A program made the translations under genes and the position numbers. A DNA stretch of 37,159 bases, taken from NCBI GenBank assembly GCA_903839535.1, contig CAIMCT010000254.1, positions 1-37,159 of the forward strand, in the 5' to 3' direction. The number at the start of each line of letters is the position of its first letter. Within the stretch, counting starts at the first letter, position 1. Shown piece by piece: positions 1-7,298 of the stretch. The DNA is from an uncultured Desulfobacteraceae bacterium (GTDB lineage: Bacteria; Desulfobacterota; Desulfobacteria; Desulfobacterales; Desulfatirhabdiaceae). A model generated the notes under the pieces. The model made no database searches, was not told the origin of the DNA, and was given only the letters and a program-made list of their open reading frames with translations.

Positions 1-11
1 CCACCCCCCGA

Positions 12-34
12 CCCCCTCCCGCAAGGGGAGGGGG
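12..34. repeat. GC-rich stem-loop before the glycosyltransferase gene
   Basis: A run of C with one T (12-20) is followed by its exact reverse complement (26-34), giving a 9-bp stem with the loop GCAAG. No T-run follows on the + strand, so it is not a textbook intrinsic terminator. It may be a folded 3' end of an upstream transcript or a copy of a dispersed palindrome. The true left boundary cannot be judged this close to the window edge. Confidence 0.5.
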
Positions 35-80
35 GGAGTAGCGGCAGGGCAGAAAAAAGGATAGGAGGCGGAGCGGTTAT

Positions 81-2132
81 ATGAAACACGGGAAAAACAG
101 TAAAAAGCATTCTTATAAACAAAAACCGGATGCGAATCAGTTGCAGCGGCAGGTGATGGAGGCTATTCGGCTCCATCAGGCCGGGAATTTTCAGGAAGCT
201 GTGGCCATATATGAACGCGTGCTTGCTAAAAAGCCGGATCATGCCGATGCGCTTCATTTATTGGGCGTGGCTGCCCATCAAACCGGTCAGCATGAAACTG
301 CGGTTCAACTGATTCAAAAGGCCATAAAGGTTTCGCCGAAAATTCCCATGTTTTATTATAATCTGGGTGCCGCCTGTCACGCCCTGGACAATTATGAAGC
401 AGCAATTCAGCATTACCAAAAAGCACTTTCCCTTGATCCCGCTTATGCGGAAGTTTACAGCAATATGGGGAACAGCTTTAAAAGTATGGGAAAAATCGAA
501 AAAGCCATCACTTGCTACCAGGAAGCCCTTAGGTTAAAGCCGAATTTTGCAGATGCGTATAACAACCTGGGAACAGCTTATAACTATTTGCATAACTATG
601 ATGACGCTCTGATCTGTTTTCAGAAAACCCTGACGCTGAACCCGACATGTTTTGAGGTCCTGCACAATATCGGTGATGCTCATAAAGACCAGAACCAATT
701 ATCCGAAGCCATTCTCTGGTATCAAAAAGCATTGGCGCTTCAGCCAGGACATCCAGAAGTCTATAACAATCTGGGATATGTGTTGTTAGCGCAGGGTAAA
801 GTTCGTGAAGCCATATCCTGTTTCGAGATCGCCGTCAAGCAGAAGCCCGGATATGCAGGAGCACACTCAAACTTGCTGCTTGGCCTTAACTATCTGCAGG
901 ATGAAGACCCAATGTCTTTGTTTCAGCAGCATCTTGCGTGGGATATTCAGCACGGATCGGGTGTTACCAATTCTTCCGACGCCTGGCAATGTGTTCAGAG
1001 CCTTGATGAACGGATTCATATTGGATATTTGTCACCGGATTTCAGACAGCATTCGGTTGCCTATTTTATCGAGCCTGTTCTGAAAGTTCATGATCCTGTC
1101 AGGTTCAAGGTCACATGTTATTCAGATACCTATGAAACGGATGATGTGACCCAACAGATAAAGAGTGTGGGATGTGAATGGCGTGATATTTTTGGAATCA
1201 ATGATAGCAAGCTGTTTGATCTCATTCAGGCTGATGGCGTTCATATCCTCATTGATCTTGCAGGTCATACAGCCAACAATCGTTTGAAGGTATTCGCCCG
1301 AAAACCTGCTCCTGTTCAGGTGTCCTACCTTGGCTATCCGAATACCACAGGTCTTAAGGCGATGGATTACCGTATTACCGATGGTATGGCCGATCCGCCG
1401 GGCGCAGCGGACCGGTGTCACAGCGAAAAACTGATACGGCTTTCAGGCAGTTTTTTATGTTACCAGCCGTCAAATGATGCCCCTGAAGTATCTGATCTCC
1501 CAGTTTTAAATACAAGTGGCACGACATTTGCTTCTTTTAATAATCGAACGAAGATCACAGAGACCGTCATTCGTACATGGGCAACCATTCTCAATCTGAT
1601 TCCCGATGCCAGGCTCATTCTTAAATCAAAGGCGCTGGCGGATACTGACACCTGTCGGCAACTTGTGAAACAGTTTGAAGACTGTCATGTGAATCCCGAA
1701 CAATTAGAACTAATTGGGTTTATGCCGTTTCAATCCCATCTGGCGCTGTATCACCGGGTGGATGTGGCGCTGGATACCTTCCCGTATAACGGTACCACCA
1801 CAACCTGTGAAGCATTGTGGATGGGGGTTCCGGTGATTGCGCTACGAGGCATATCCCATGCTTCGAGAGTTGGGGTAAGTCTGCTGACCAGCGTTGGACT
1901 TGAATCGTTTATTGCCGGTTCAGTGGACGAATATATTCAAAAGGCCATTGCCTTTAGTCGGGATTTAGCAGTGCTTTCATCCATTCGATCAAGACTGCGG
2001 GAAACGATGAGAAATTCGCAGATGATGGATGCCAAAACCCTGACCCGGTCACTTGAACAGGTATATGAAAACATCTGGGCAAGTTACAAGAATCAGCCAC
2101 CGGAAAAAATAGAACATCCGTCAAAATTTTGA
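81..2132 (+). CDS. TPR-repeat GT41 glycosyltransferase (SPINDLY/OGT-like), probable flagellin glycosyltransferase
   Basis: The 683-residue protein has about seven tetratricopeptide repeats (residues 25-265, repeated NLG...A...Y..AL.L.P pattern) followed by a bacterial O-GlcNAc-transferase-like catalytic region (about 310-665). Visible GT41 hallmarks are HSVAYF, DLAGHTANNRL, QVSYLGYPNTTG, SFNNRTKIT (its lysine aligns with the catalytic lysine of human OGT) and DTFPYNGTTTTCEALWMGVPV. GT41 enzymes transfer a sugar from a nucleotide donor to Ser/Thr of proteins; the TPR superhelix selects the target. It lies directly upstream of two flagellin genes, and a TPR-plus-glycosyltransferase protein (FlmG) modifies flagellin in Caulobacter, so cytoplasmic flagellin O-glycosylation is the likely job. 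The sugar cannot be told from sequence. GGAG at 70-73 supports the ATG at 81. No signal peptide is visible. Confidence 0.85.
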   Translation: MKHGKNSKKHSYKQKPDANQLQRQVMEAIRLHQAGNFQEAVAIYERVLAKKPDHADALHLLGVAAHQTGQHETAVQLIQKAIKVSPKIPMFYYNLGAACHALDNYEAAIQHYQKALSLDPAYAEVYSNMGNSFKSMGKIEKAITCYQEALRLKPNFADAYNNLGTAYNYLHNYDDALICFQKTLTLNPTCFEVLHNIGDAHKDQNQLSEAILWYQKALALQPGHPEVYNNLGYVLLAQGKVREAISCFEIAVKQKPGYAGAHSNLLLGLNYLQDEDPMSLFQQHLAWDIQHGSGVTNSSDAWQCVQSLDERIHIGYLSPDFRQHSVAYFIEPVLKVHDPVRFKVTCYSDTYETDDVTQQIKSVGCEWRDIFGINDSKLFDLIQADGVHILIDLAGHTANNRLKVFARKPAPVQVSYLGYPNTTGLKAMDYRITDGMADPPGAADRCHSEKLIRLSGSFLCYQPSNDAPEVSDLPVLNTSGTTFASFNNRTKITETVIRTWATILNLIPDARLILKSKALADTDTCRQLVKQFEDCHVNPEQLELIGFMPFQSHLALYHRVDVALDTFPYNGTTTTCEALWMGVPVIALRGISHASRVGVSLLTSVGLESFIAGSVDEYIQKAIAFSRDLAVLSSIRSRLRETMRNSQMMDAKTLTRSLEQVYENIWASYKNQPPEKIEHPSKF

Positions 2133-2148
2133 CTGTGAGTCATTCGTT

Positions 2149-2211
2149 GTAGGTCGGGAAAGTATCCCGACAACATCATGATGAATTTGTCGGGTTTTAA
2201 ACCCGACCTAC
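2149..2211. repeat. 63-bp compound palindromic repeat between glycosyltransferase and flagellin 1
   Basis: Two 25-bp halves (2149-2173 and 2187-2211) are inverted copies of each other except for the central part of each half. Each half can also fold alone, because GTCGGG pairs with CCCGAC inside it. The 13-bp spacer begins with the perfect palindrome CATCATGATG (2174-2183). The outer ends are GTAGG and CCTAC. This looks like an intergenic palindromic (REP/MITE-like) element. It ends only a few bases before the flagellin 1 ribosome-binding site, so it could cap, stabilise or terminate transcripts there. Confidence 0.8.
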
Positions 2212-2229
2212 TAAAAAGGAGAATTAGTT

Positions 2230-4161
2230 ATGGCACTTACCATCAATACGAACATTGCATCTCTGAATGCACAAAAAAATCTGTCAAAGACGCAGAATGC
2301 CCTCAATAAATCCATAGGAAGGCTTTCTTCCGGGCTTCGCATTAACAGCGCAAAAGATGATGCGGCAGGCATGGCCATATCCAACCGCTTTACCACCCAG
2401 ATTCGGGGACTTGACCAGGCCGTTCGAAACGCCAATGACGGTATATCCCTGTTGCAAACCTCTGAAGGCGCCATGCAGGAGACTACCTCGATTCTGCAGC
2501 GGATGCGGGAGCTTGCAGTGCAGGCATCCAACGATACCAACTCGGCCTCGGACCGTGCATCGCTGCAAGGTGAGATGGATCAGCTATATTCTGAGATTGA
2601 CCGGATTGCCGGATCTACAAAGTTTAATGGAATCAGCCTTGTGGATGGATCCGGAGGCGCCCTGAACTTTCAGATCGGCAGCGATTCCGGCCAGTCCATT
2701 TCGGTGACATTAAAAAGTATCAAGACCAAGGATCTCAATTTGAACGGGTACTCAAAGCTTGGCGATCTTAACAGCGGCCGGATAGGCGATCTGGGTGGTC
2801 CCACTGCAACCGGATTGTCGATTAACGGCTTTGCCATTGGCGAGGCTGCAACAACAGCCACAGCAAAGGACGGCGCTACTGCTATCAATCTTGAAACCGG
2901 TAAAACCGGCGTGACCGCAGCTGCTTACAACACTTATAGGGGGGCAGGCAACGTCAGTGGCATTGTCAGTGGCCTGCAGATCGGTACAACGACTGGCAAT
3001 ATGGCTACCATAGCAGATTCTGGAAGCATGACGGACCTGGTCAAGAATATCAACCGTGATGCGGCAGGAGTTACAGCTACATTGGCCGGTGACGGATCCA
3101 TTACGCTGAGCAATGACACAGGCGAAGATATTGTGGTTGGTGGAGTTACAACAAACTCGGGGCTTACGGGAGGTTTATTAGGCGCCAATGCTACATATAA
3201 GGGCTACATTTCCCTGACGGATGATGCCAATGAAGCCATTGCGATTACCGCAACACCGGGCGGAACGGCCGCGAATGTTAATCTATGGGGATTTAACGTC
3301 TCTACTGGATCAACAAATATCACCAGCCAGGCAGTTTCAAGCAGTCCGATGGCTGCCGGCGATCTGGCGATAAATGGGGTTTCCGTGGGTGCTTCCACAG
3401 GGTCCAGCGCCGGCGATAAGGCCGCTGCGATTAACCTGGTAAAGTTATCGTCCGGTGTAACGGCCACTGCGACAACCCAGGTCAAATATACTGTCAATAT
3501 GGCAAATATTGCAACTGCGGTAGCAGATGGTCTTAGCATCAATGGTTCGCAAGTGGATTTATCAGGACCAGCCTCAACCATGGACAGGGTGATTTCTCAG
3601 ATCAATTTGCTCGGGGGGGGAGTTGTGGCCAGTGCCGATACAGGGGGACAACTGGTATTAACCGCTTCTTCCGGGCTGGATATTACAATTACGGGTACGG
3701 ATGCAGTTAACATAATGGGCGCTGCTGCGACAAATGTAACGCATGGAACTATTTCGCTGGTTTCAGATACAGGCGCTGATGTCAAAATTTCCGGTAATAA
3801 CGAAGCAGTTGCTGGTTTTACCGAACAGGGTGGAAGTTCTGAAGCCGTCGGATCAGGTTTAAACGTAATGACGATGCAAAATGCCAACAACGCCATAGAT
3901 CGGATTGATGATGCGATCGACAAAGTTTCTGAAAACCGGGCTGAACTGGGTGCAGTTCAAAACCGGCTGGATTCCACTATTTCCAATCTGCAGAATGCTT
4001 CCGAGAACTTCTCTGCCGCCAACGGTCGGCTGATGGATGCGGATTTTGCCAAGGAAACCGCAGATATGAGCAAACAGCAGATACTGATGCAAGCTGGTGT
4101 GGCCATGTTGGCTCAGGCCAAGCAGCTCCCGCAGCAGGTACTGCAATTGTTGCAGGCATAA
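2230..4161 (+). CDS. fliC: Flagellin 1 (filament subunit)
   Basis: This 643-residue flagellin has the conserved helical N-terminal D0/D1 region (about 1-170: SLNAQ.NL, RLSSGLRINSAKDDAAGMAI, LLQTSEG, LQRMRELAVQ) and C-terminal D1/D0 region (about 555-643: GAVQNRLDSTISNL, ending LPQQVLQLLQA). The middle 380 residues are Gly/Ala/Thr/Ser-rich, with flagellin_IN-type repeats. The Ser/Thr-rich surface would suit the glycosyltransferase encoded just upstream. AAGGAG at 2216-2221 supports the ATG. It is closely related to flagellin 2, with near-identical 3' ends at DNA level. Odd features: an uninterrupted run of eight G at 3613-3620 inside the coding region, and no recognisable sigma-28 promoter in the 97 bp upstream, which is mostly occupied by a palindrome. 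Subunits are exported by the FlhA/FlhB apparatus with FliS as chaperone. Confidence 0.96.
   Translation: MALTINTNIASLNAQKNLSKTQNALNKSIGRLSSGLRINSAKDDAAGMAISNRFTTQIRGLDQAVRNANDGISLLQTSEGAMQETTSILQRMRELAVQASNDTNSASDRASLQGEMDQLYSEIDRIAGSTKFNGISLVDGSGGALNFQIGSDSGQSISVTLKSIKTKDLNLNGYSKLGDLNSGRIGDLGGPTATGLSINGFAIGEAATTATAKDGATAINLETGKTGVTAAAYNTYRGAGNVSGIVSGLQIGTTTGNMATIADSGSMTDLVKNINRDAAGVTATLAGDGSITLSNDTGEDIVVGGVTTNSGLTGGLLGANATYKGYISLTDDANEAIAITATPGGTAANVNLWGFNVSTGSTNITSQAVSSSPMAAGDLAINGVSVGASTGSSAGDKAAAINLVKLSSGVTATATTQVKYTVNMANIATAVADGLSINGSQVDLSGPASTMDRVISQINLLGGGVVASADTGGQLVLTASSGLDITITGTDAVNIMGAAATNVTHGTISLVSDTGADVKISGNNEAVAGFTEQGGSSEAVGSGLNVMTMQNANNAIDRIDDAIDKVSENRAELGAVQNRLDSTISNLQNASENFSAANGRLMDADFAKETADMSKQQILMQAGVAMLAQAKQLPQQVLQLLQA
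3613..3620 (+). repeat. G8 homopolymer inside flagellin 1
   Basis: Eight consecutive G lie in frame in the Gly-Gly-Gly codons of a flagellin_IN repeat (LLGGGV). The matching place in flagellin 2 reads as mixed codons (LGNGV), so the run is not required by the protein. Runs of this length are candidates for slipped-strand length change, which would truncate flagellin 1. Confidence 0.75.
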
Positions 4162-4246
4162 AAAAGGGGGCAAGTATCATGGTGGAGCATGGGACAGAAA
4201 ATAAAGGGGGCAACCCGCTGGCAGGTGGTGTCGGCGGGAGCATCCT

Positions 4247-4840
4247 TCATATTTCCTCCGCCCCTTTAAATACCCGTTTTAGATCGATACGAAGTTCGGG
4301 AAGGATGCCAACCGTTATGACATCTGATTCGGTATATACATCAGGCCTTCCATAACGACCATCCGGATTCAACTGATAGACCATGACCAGCCGATCCAGG
4401 GGCTGCACGATCCAGTATTCGGTCACGCCGAACCGTTCATAGAGTTCACGCTTGATGATGTGGTCTTTGGAAGCGGTTGAAGGGGAGATAATTTCGATGA
4501 TCCAGTCCGGTGCGCCAAGGCAACCGTGGTTATCCAGTTTGGAGTGGTCGCATACCACCAGCAGGTCCGGCTGGACCACATTAAAGGCATTTTTATCGGA
4601 AATTCCAGCTTCTTCCAGCCGCACGTCAAATGGTGAATCAAACACCTCACAGGTTTTGTCCTGCAGATAATGCTCAATTTGGTATTCCACTCTTCTTGAG
4701 ACCGTCTGGTGGAGTCGGTTTGGCGCGGGCGACATCAGCAAGGGTTCGCCATCGATCAACTCCCATCGCTGGTCATCTGTCCAGGTCAAATAATCCATGT
4801 ATGAAAACCGTTCTTTTTCAGAGTGTTGTGCAATTGTCAT
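4247..4840 (-). CDS. Uma2-family (DUF820) putative restriction-endonuclease-fold protein
   Basis: The 197-residue protein has the Uma2 layout: RWELIDGEPLLM near the N terminus, then PDLLVVCD, APDWIIEIISPSTASKDHIIKRELYERFGVTEYWIV, and a C-terminal strand region. The pattern PD...(D/E)xxxEIxSPS...K resembles the PD-(D/E)xK nuclease core, but cellular roles are unknown for most members; they are abundant in cyanobacteria and in some sulfate reducers and are often near mobile DNA. The ATG at 4838-4840 follows a good GGAGGT site (4846-4851 on the + strand). It is the only convincing gene on the minus strand and sits convergently behind flagellin 1, splitting the flagellin pair. It looks like inserted cargo, not a flagellar gene. 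Confidence 0.88.
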   Translation of the reverse strand: MTIAQHSEKERFSYMDYLTWTDDQRWELIDGEPLLMSPAPNRLHQTVSRRVEYQIEHYLQDKTCEVFDSPFDVRLEEAGISDKNAFNVVQPDLLVVCDHSKLDNHGCLGAPDWIIEIISPSTASKDHIIKRELYERFGVTEYWIVQPLDRLVMVYQLNPDGRYGRPDVYTESDVITVGILPELRIDLKRVFKGAEEI

Positions 4841-4880
4841 GGCATACCTCCATTAAATTTATAAACAAGTATAAAAACGT

Positions 4881-4907
4881 TAAAGTATTTATACGAGATG
4901 GCGATAT
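4881..4907 (+). promoter_or_regulatory. Sigma-28-type promoter match A1 upstream of flagellin 2
   Basis: TAAAGTAT (4881-4888), an 11-bp spacer and GGCGATAT (4900-4907) match the flagellar sigma-28 consensus TAAAGTTT-N11-GCCGATAA. It is the most distal of four such matches before flagellin 2. Confidence 0.55.
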
Positions 4908-4950
4908 ATCTATCAAGAGCTAAAATGAAGCCAAATGATGAAAAAACAAT

Positions 4951-4977
4951 TGAAGTTTCTTTTCAGAACGCCGATGT
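4951..4977 (+). promoter_or_regulatory. Sigma-28-type promoter match B1 upstream of flagellin 2
   Basis: TGAAGTTT (4951-4958), an 11-bp spacer and GCCGATGT (4970-4977) closely match the flagellar sigma-28 consensus. It is followed by an AGTTAACACA stretch that recurs after match B2. Confidence 0.7.
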
Positions 4978-5032
4978 CAGAGTTAACACACAGTAACATA
5001 ACCCAAAAAGACGAAAGGAAGAAAAAAAATAT

Positions 5033-5059
5033 TGAAGTTTTCCGCGATAACGGCGATAT
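5033..5059 (+). promoter_or_regulatory. Sigma-28-type promoter match A2 upstream of flagellin 2
   Basis: TGAAGTTT (5033-5040), an 11-bp spacer and GGCGATAT (5052-5059) match the sigma-28 consensus with one clear difference in the -10 box (GGCG for GCCG). This is the second copy of the A1 element. Confidence 0.6.
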
Positions 5060-5104
5060 TGTTATTAAGAGGAAAGAACAAGTTCAAGCTGTGAAAAAAA
5101 TCAT

Positions 5105-5131
5105 TTAAGTTTGTCGGCAGGATGCCGATGT
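5105..5131 (+). promoter_or_regulatory. Sigma-28-type promoter match B2, proximal to flagellin 2
   Basis: TTAAGTTT (5105-5112), an 11-bp spacer and GCCGATGT (5124-5131) form the promoter nearest to flagellin 2. It would give a leader of roughly 80 nt before the ATG at 5220. It is the second copy of B1. Confidence 0.7.
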
Positions 5132-5219
5132 CAGAATTAACACAGTAAAGAAATAACCCGATTCAAACCAAGGGCATAGAGGTCCGAGGTCAACCAACTA
5201 TTCAAGGAGGAATACTACC

Positions 5220-7193
5220 ATGGCTATGACAGTTAATACCAATATGGCGTCTTTGAATGCTCAGCGCAATCTGGCCAAGACGCAAGGCTTGTTGAACAAA
5301 TCATTGGGGCGGCTTTCATCTGGTCTTCGGATCAACAGTGCAAAAGATGACGCTGCAGGGATGGCGATTTCCAATCGGTTTACAGCCCAAATCAGGGGTG
5401 TAGATCAGGCAGTTCGAAACGCCAACGACGGTATATCAATGCTTCAAACCTCAGAAGGCGGGATGCAGGAAGTCACCACGATTTTACAGCGGATGCGGGA
5501 AATTGCAGTGCAAGGCTCGAATGACACCAATTCGGCTTCTGACCGTGCATCTCTTCAGGGTGAAATGGATCAGCTCTTCAAAGAAATTGACCGGATTTCC
5601 GGAGCCACGCAATTTAACGGCATCGGCCTTCTGGATGGAACCGGAGGAACCAAGAGTCTTCAGATTGGTGCCAATTCCGGACAGACCATATCCGTTTCGT
5701 TAAGGAGTACAAAAACCGGTGCTTTGAATCTGAACGGGTATTCCAAACTTGGTGAGTTGAACAGTGGCAGGGTGGGCACAACCTCCGCTGCGGCTGGATC
5801 AGGATTGTCGATCAATGGTACGGCGATTGCCGGAGCCGCAGCGTCAACGGCAGCGGCTGGAGCAACGGCTATCAATCTTTCAGCCGGCGCTACAGGCGTA
5901 ACCGCAACTGCCTACAACACATACAAGGGAACCGGCGGCGCCAGTGGTATTGTATCAGGCCTGACGATCGGTACGACGACTGCCAATATGAGTCTTATAG
6001 CAGATTCTGGAAGCATGACGGAACTGGTCAATAATATCAACAGGGATGCTGCCGGGGTTACAGCTACATTGAACAAGGATGGATCCATTACGCTGAGTAA
6101 TGATACAGGTGAAAACATTGCAATTGGCGGAACATTCGCAAACACGGGGCTGAAGGCTGGGGAACGCACAGGCTACATTGCCCTGACCGACGATGCCAAT
6201 CAAGCCATTTCGATTACCGCCACTACGATCAAAGAAAGCCTCGCGGCGGGCAGACCAATCACGTCGGACTTTACTGTCGCTGATGTGGAAAAATGGGGAC
6301 TTAACATCTCCACTGGATCAACAAACACCACCGGCGCAGCAGTTACAAGCAATGCGATGGCTGCCGGCGATCTGGTGCTAAATGGGGTGTCCGTGGGTGC
6401 GTCCACGGGGGCTACCGCCGGTGATAAGGCGTTTGCGATTAATCTGGTGAAGGGTGAGTCCGGTGTGTCGGCATCTGCGAGGACCGAGGTCAAATATACG
6501 GTCGATATGACAGCGGTTGCAACAGCAGGATCAGAAAGCATTACTATCAATGGTTCTGCTGTGGCAGGTTTTGGGGTAACCGCCACAACCATGGATAATG
6601 TGGTTTCCGCGATTAAAGCCCTCGGAAATGGAGTTGATGCCAGCGTTGAGGCGGATACTGGAAAACTGGTTATATCCTCTGTTTCCGGGCTGGATATTAA
6701 AATTGAGGGAGCCGCCGCGGGTGCCGTGTTCGGCCAATCGTCAACATCTTTCACAACCACTGGAACCATCTCGCTGGTTTCAGACACAGGCGCTGATATC
6801 AAAATTGCCGGCTCTGCCGCGAGCGCCGGTGCCAGCGCATTGGCTGCTGGATTTGTCGAGCAGGGGGGAAGCTCCGAAGCTATCGGACAAGGCCTCAGCG
6901 TTGAAAACTTGGCCAATGCCAACAATGCCATTAACAGGATTGATGATGCCTTGGACAAGGTTGCGATTAACCGGAGCGAGCTGGGTGCAGTCCAAAACCG
7001 GCTGGACTCCACCATCTCCAACCTGCAGAATGCTTCTGAGAACTTTTCTGCAGCCAACGGTCGAACATTAGATGCGGATTTTGCCAAAGAAACCGCAGAT
7101 ATGAGCAAACAGCAGATACTGATGCAGGCCGGCGTTGCCATGTTGGCTCAGGCCAAGCAGCTCCCGCAGCAAGTACTGCAACTGCTTCAGTAG
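5220..7193 (+). CDS. fliC: Flagellin 2 (filament subunit)
   Basis: This 657-residue flagellin paralogue shares the D0/D1 ends of flagellin 1 (N-terminal RLSSGLRINSAKDDAAGMAI and LQRMREIAVQ, C-terminal GAVQNRLDSTISNL to LPQQVLQLLQ). Its central Gly/Ala/Thr-rich region has the same flagellin_IN-like modules but diverges in sequence and is slightly longer. The ATG follows AAGGAGG (5204-5210). The last ~120 bp are nearly identical in DNA to the end of flagellin 1, which fits gene duplication with possible gene conversion. Four sigma-28-type promoter matches lie upstream, so this is probably the major, late-expressed filament subunit. A UUCG stem-loop follows the stop, and the next genes are cap, chaperone and flaG. 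Confidence 0.96.
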   Translation: MAMTVNTNMASLNAQRNLAKTQGLLNKSLGRLSSGLRINSAKDDAAGMAISNRFTAQIRGVDQAVRNANDGISMLQTSEGGMQEVTTILQRMREIAVQGSNDTNSASDRASLQGEMDQLFKEIDRISGATQFNGIGLLDGTGGTKSLQIGANSGQTISVSLRSTKTGALNLNGYSKLGELNSGRVGTTSAAAGSGLSINGTAIAGAAASTAAAGATAINLSAGATGVTATAYNTYKGTGGASGIVSGLTIGTTTANMSLIADSGSMTELVNNINRDAAGVTATLNKDGSITLSNDTGENIAIGGTFANTGLKAGERTGYIALTDDANQAISITATTIKESLAAGRPITSDFTVADVEKWGLNISTGSTNTTGAAVTSNAMAAGDLVLNGVSVGASTGATAGDKAFAINLVKGESGVSASARTEVKYTVDMTAVATAGSESITINGSAVAGFGVTATTMDNVVSAIKALGNGVDASVEADTGKLVISSVSGLDIKIEGAAAGAVFGQSSTSFTTTGTISLVSDTGADIKIAGSAASAGASALAAGFVEQGGSSEAIGQGLSVENLANANNAINRIDDALDKVAINRSELGAVQNRLDSTISNLQNASENFSAANGRTLDADFAKETADMSKQQILMQAGVAMLAQAKQLPQQVLQLLQ

Positions 7194-7224
7194 TCAGGAA
7201 TCAGTTAAAACAGTGATGTAAATC

Positions 7225-7248
7225 ATCCCCCCGGTTCGCCGGGGGGAT
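7225..7248 (+). terminator. Stem-loop with UUCG loop after flagellin 2
   Basis: A perfect 10-bp stem (ATCCCCCCGG, 7225-7234, with its complement at 7239-7248) closes on a TTCG tetraloop. This is an exceptionally stable RNA hairpin. It lacks a T-run, so it may be a mRNA 3'-stabilising end or an attenuator between the abundant flagellin message and fliD. Confidence 0.7.
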
Positions 7249-7298
7249 TCCTGTTGAGTCGTTACTCTATTTTTTGGGTTTTAGAAGGGGGACATGTC

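Larger units (their letters stand above)
4870..5160 (+). repeat. Diverged tandem duplication carrying two pairs of sigma-28-type promoters
   Basis: The stretch between the Uma2 start and flagellin 2 is an A-B-A-B arrangement. A1 and A2 -10 boxes are 152 bp apart and B1 and B2 are 154 bp apart. Similarity extends past the promoter boxes: TATCAAGAG/TATTAAGAG after the A boxes, GATGAAAAAA/TGTGAAAAAA before the B boxes, and CAGAGTTAACACACAGTAA/CAGAATTAACACAGTAA after the B boxes. This fits an old tandem duplication of roughly 153 bp. No credible gene is present here. Confidence 0.65.

Noticed and set aside
2120-2133. Perfect 14-bp palindrome GTCAAAATTTTGAC at the end of the glycosyltransferase gene
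   Set aside because: It is AT-rich and short, with no loop for a terminator, and could arise by chance. An operator role is possible but unsupported.
4163-4213. Two copies of AAAGGGGGCAA 40 bp apart after flagellin 1
   Set aside because: Only 11 bp with no further similarity; no function can be argued.
4630-4923. A + strand frame antisense to the Uma2 gene, ending in the promoter region
   Set aside because: It is mostly antisense to a well-supported gene and its tail is explained by the sigma-28-like repeat.
6200-7141. A 313-codon open frame on the minus strand within flagellin 2
   Set aside because: It is antisense to a certain flagellin, has no family-like features or ribosome-binding site, and similar shorter shadows occur across flagellin 1. 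It results from base composition of Ala/Thr/Gly codons.
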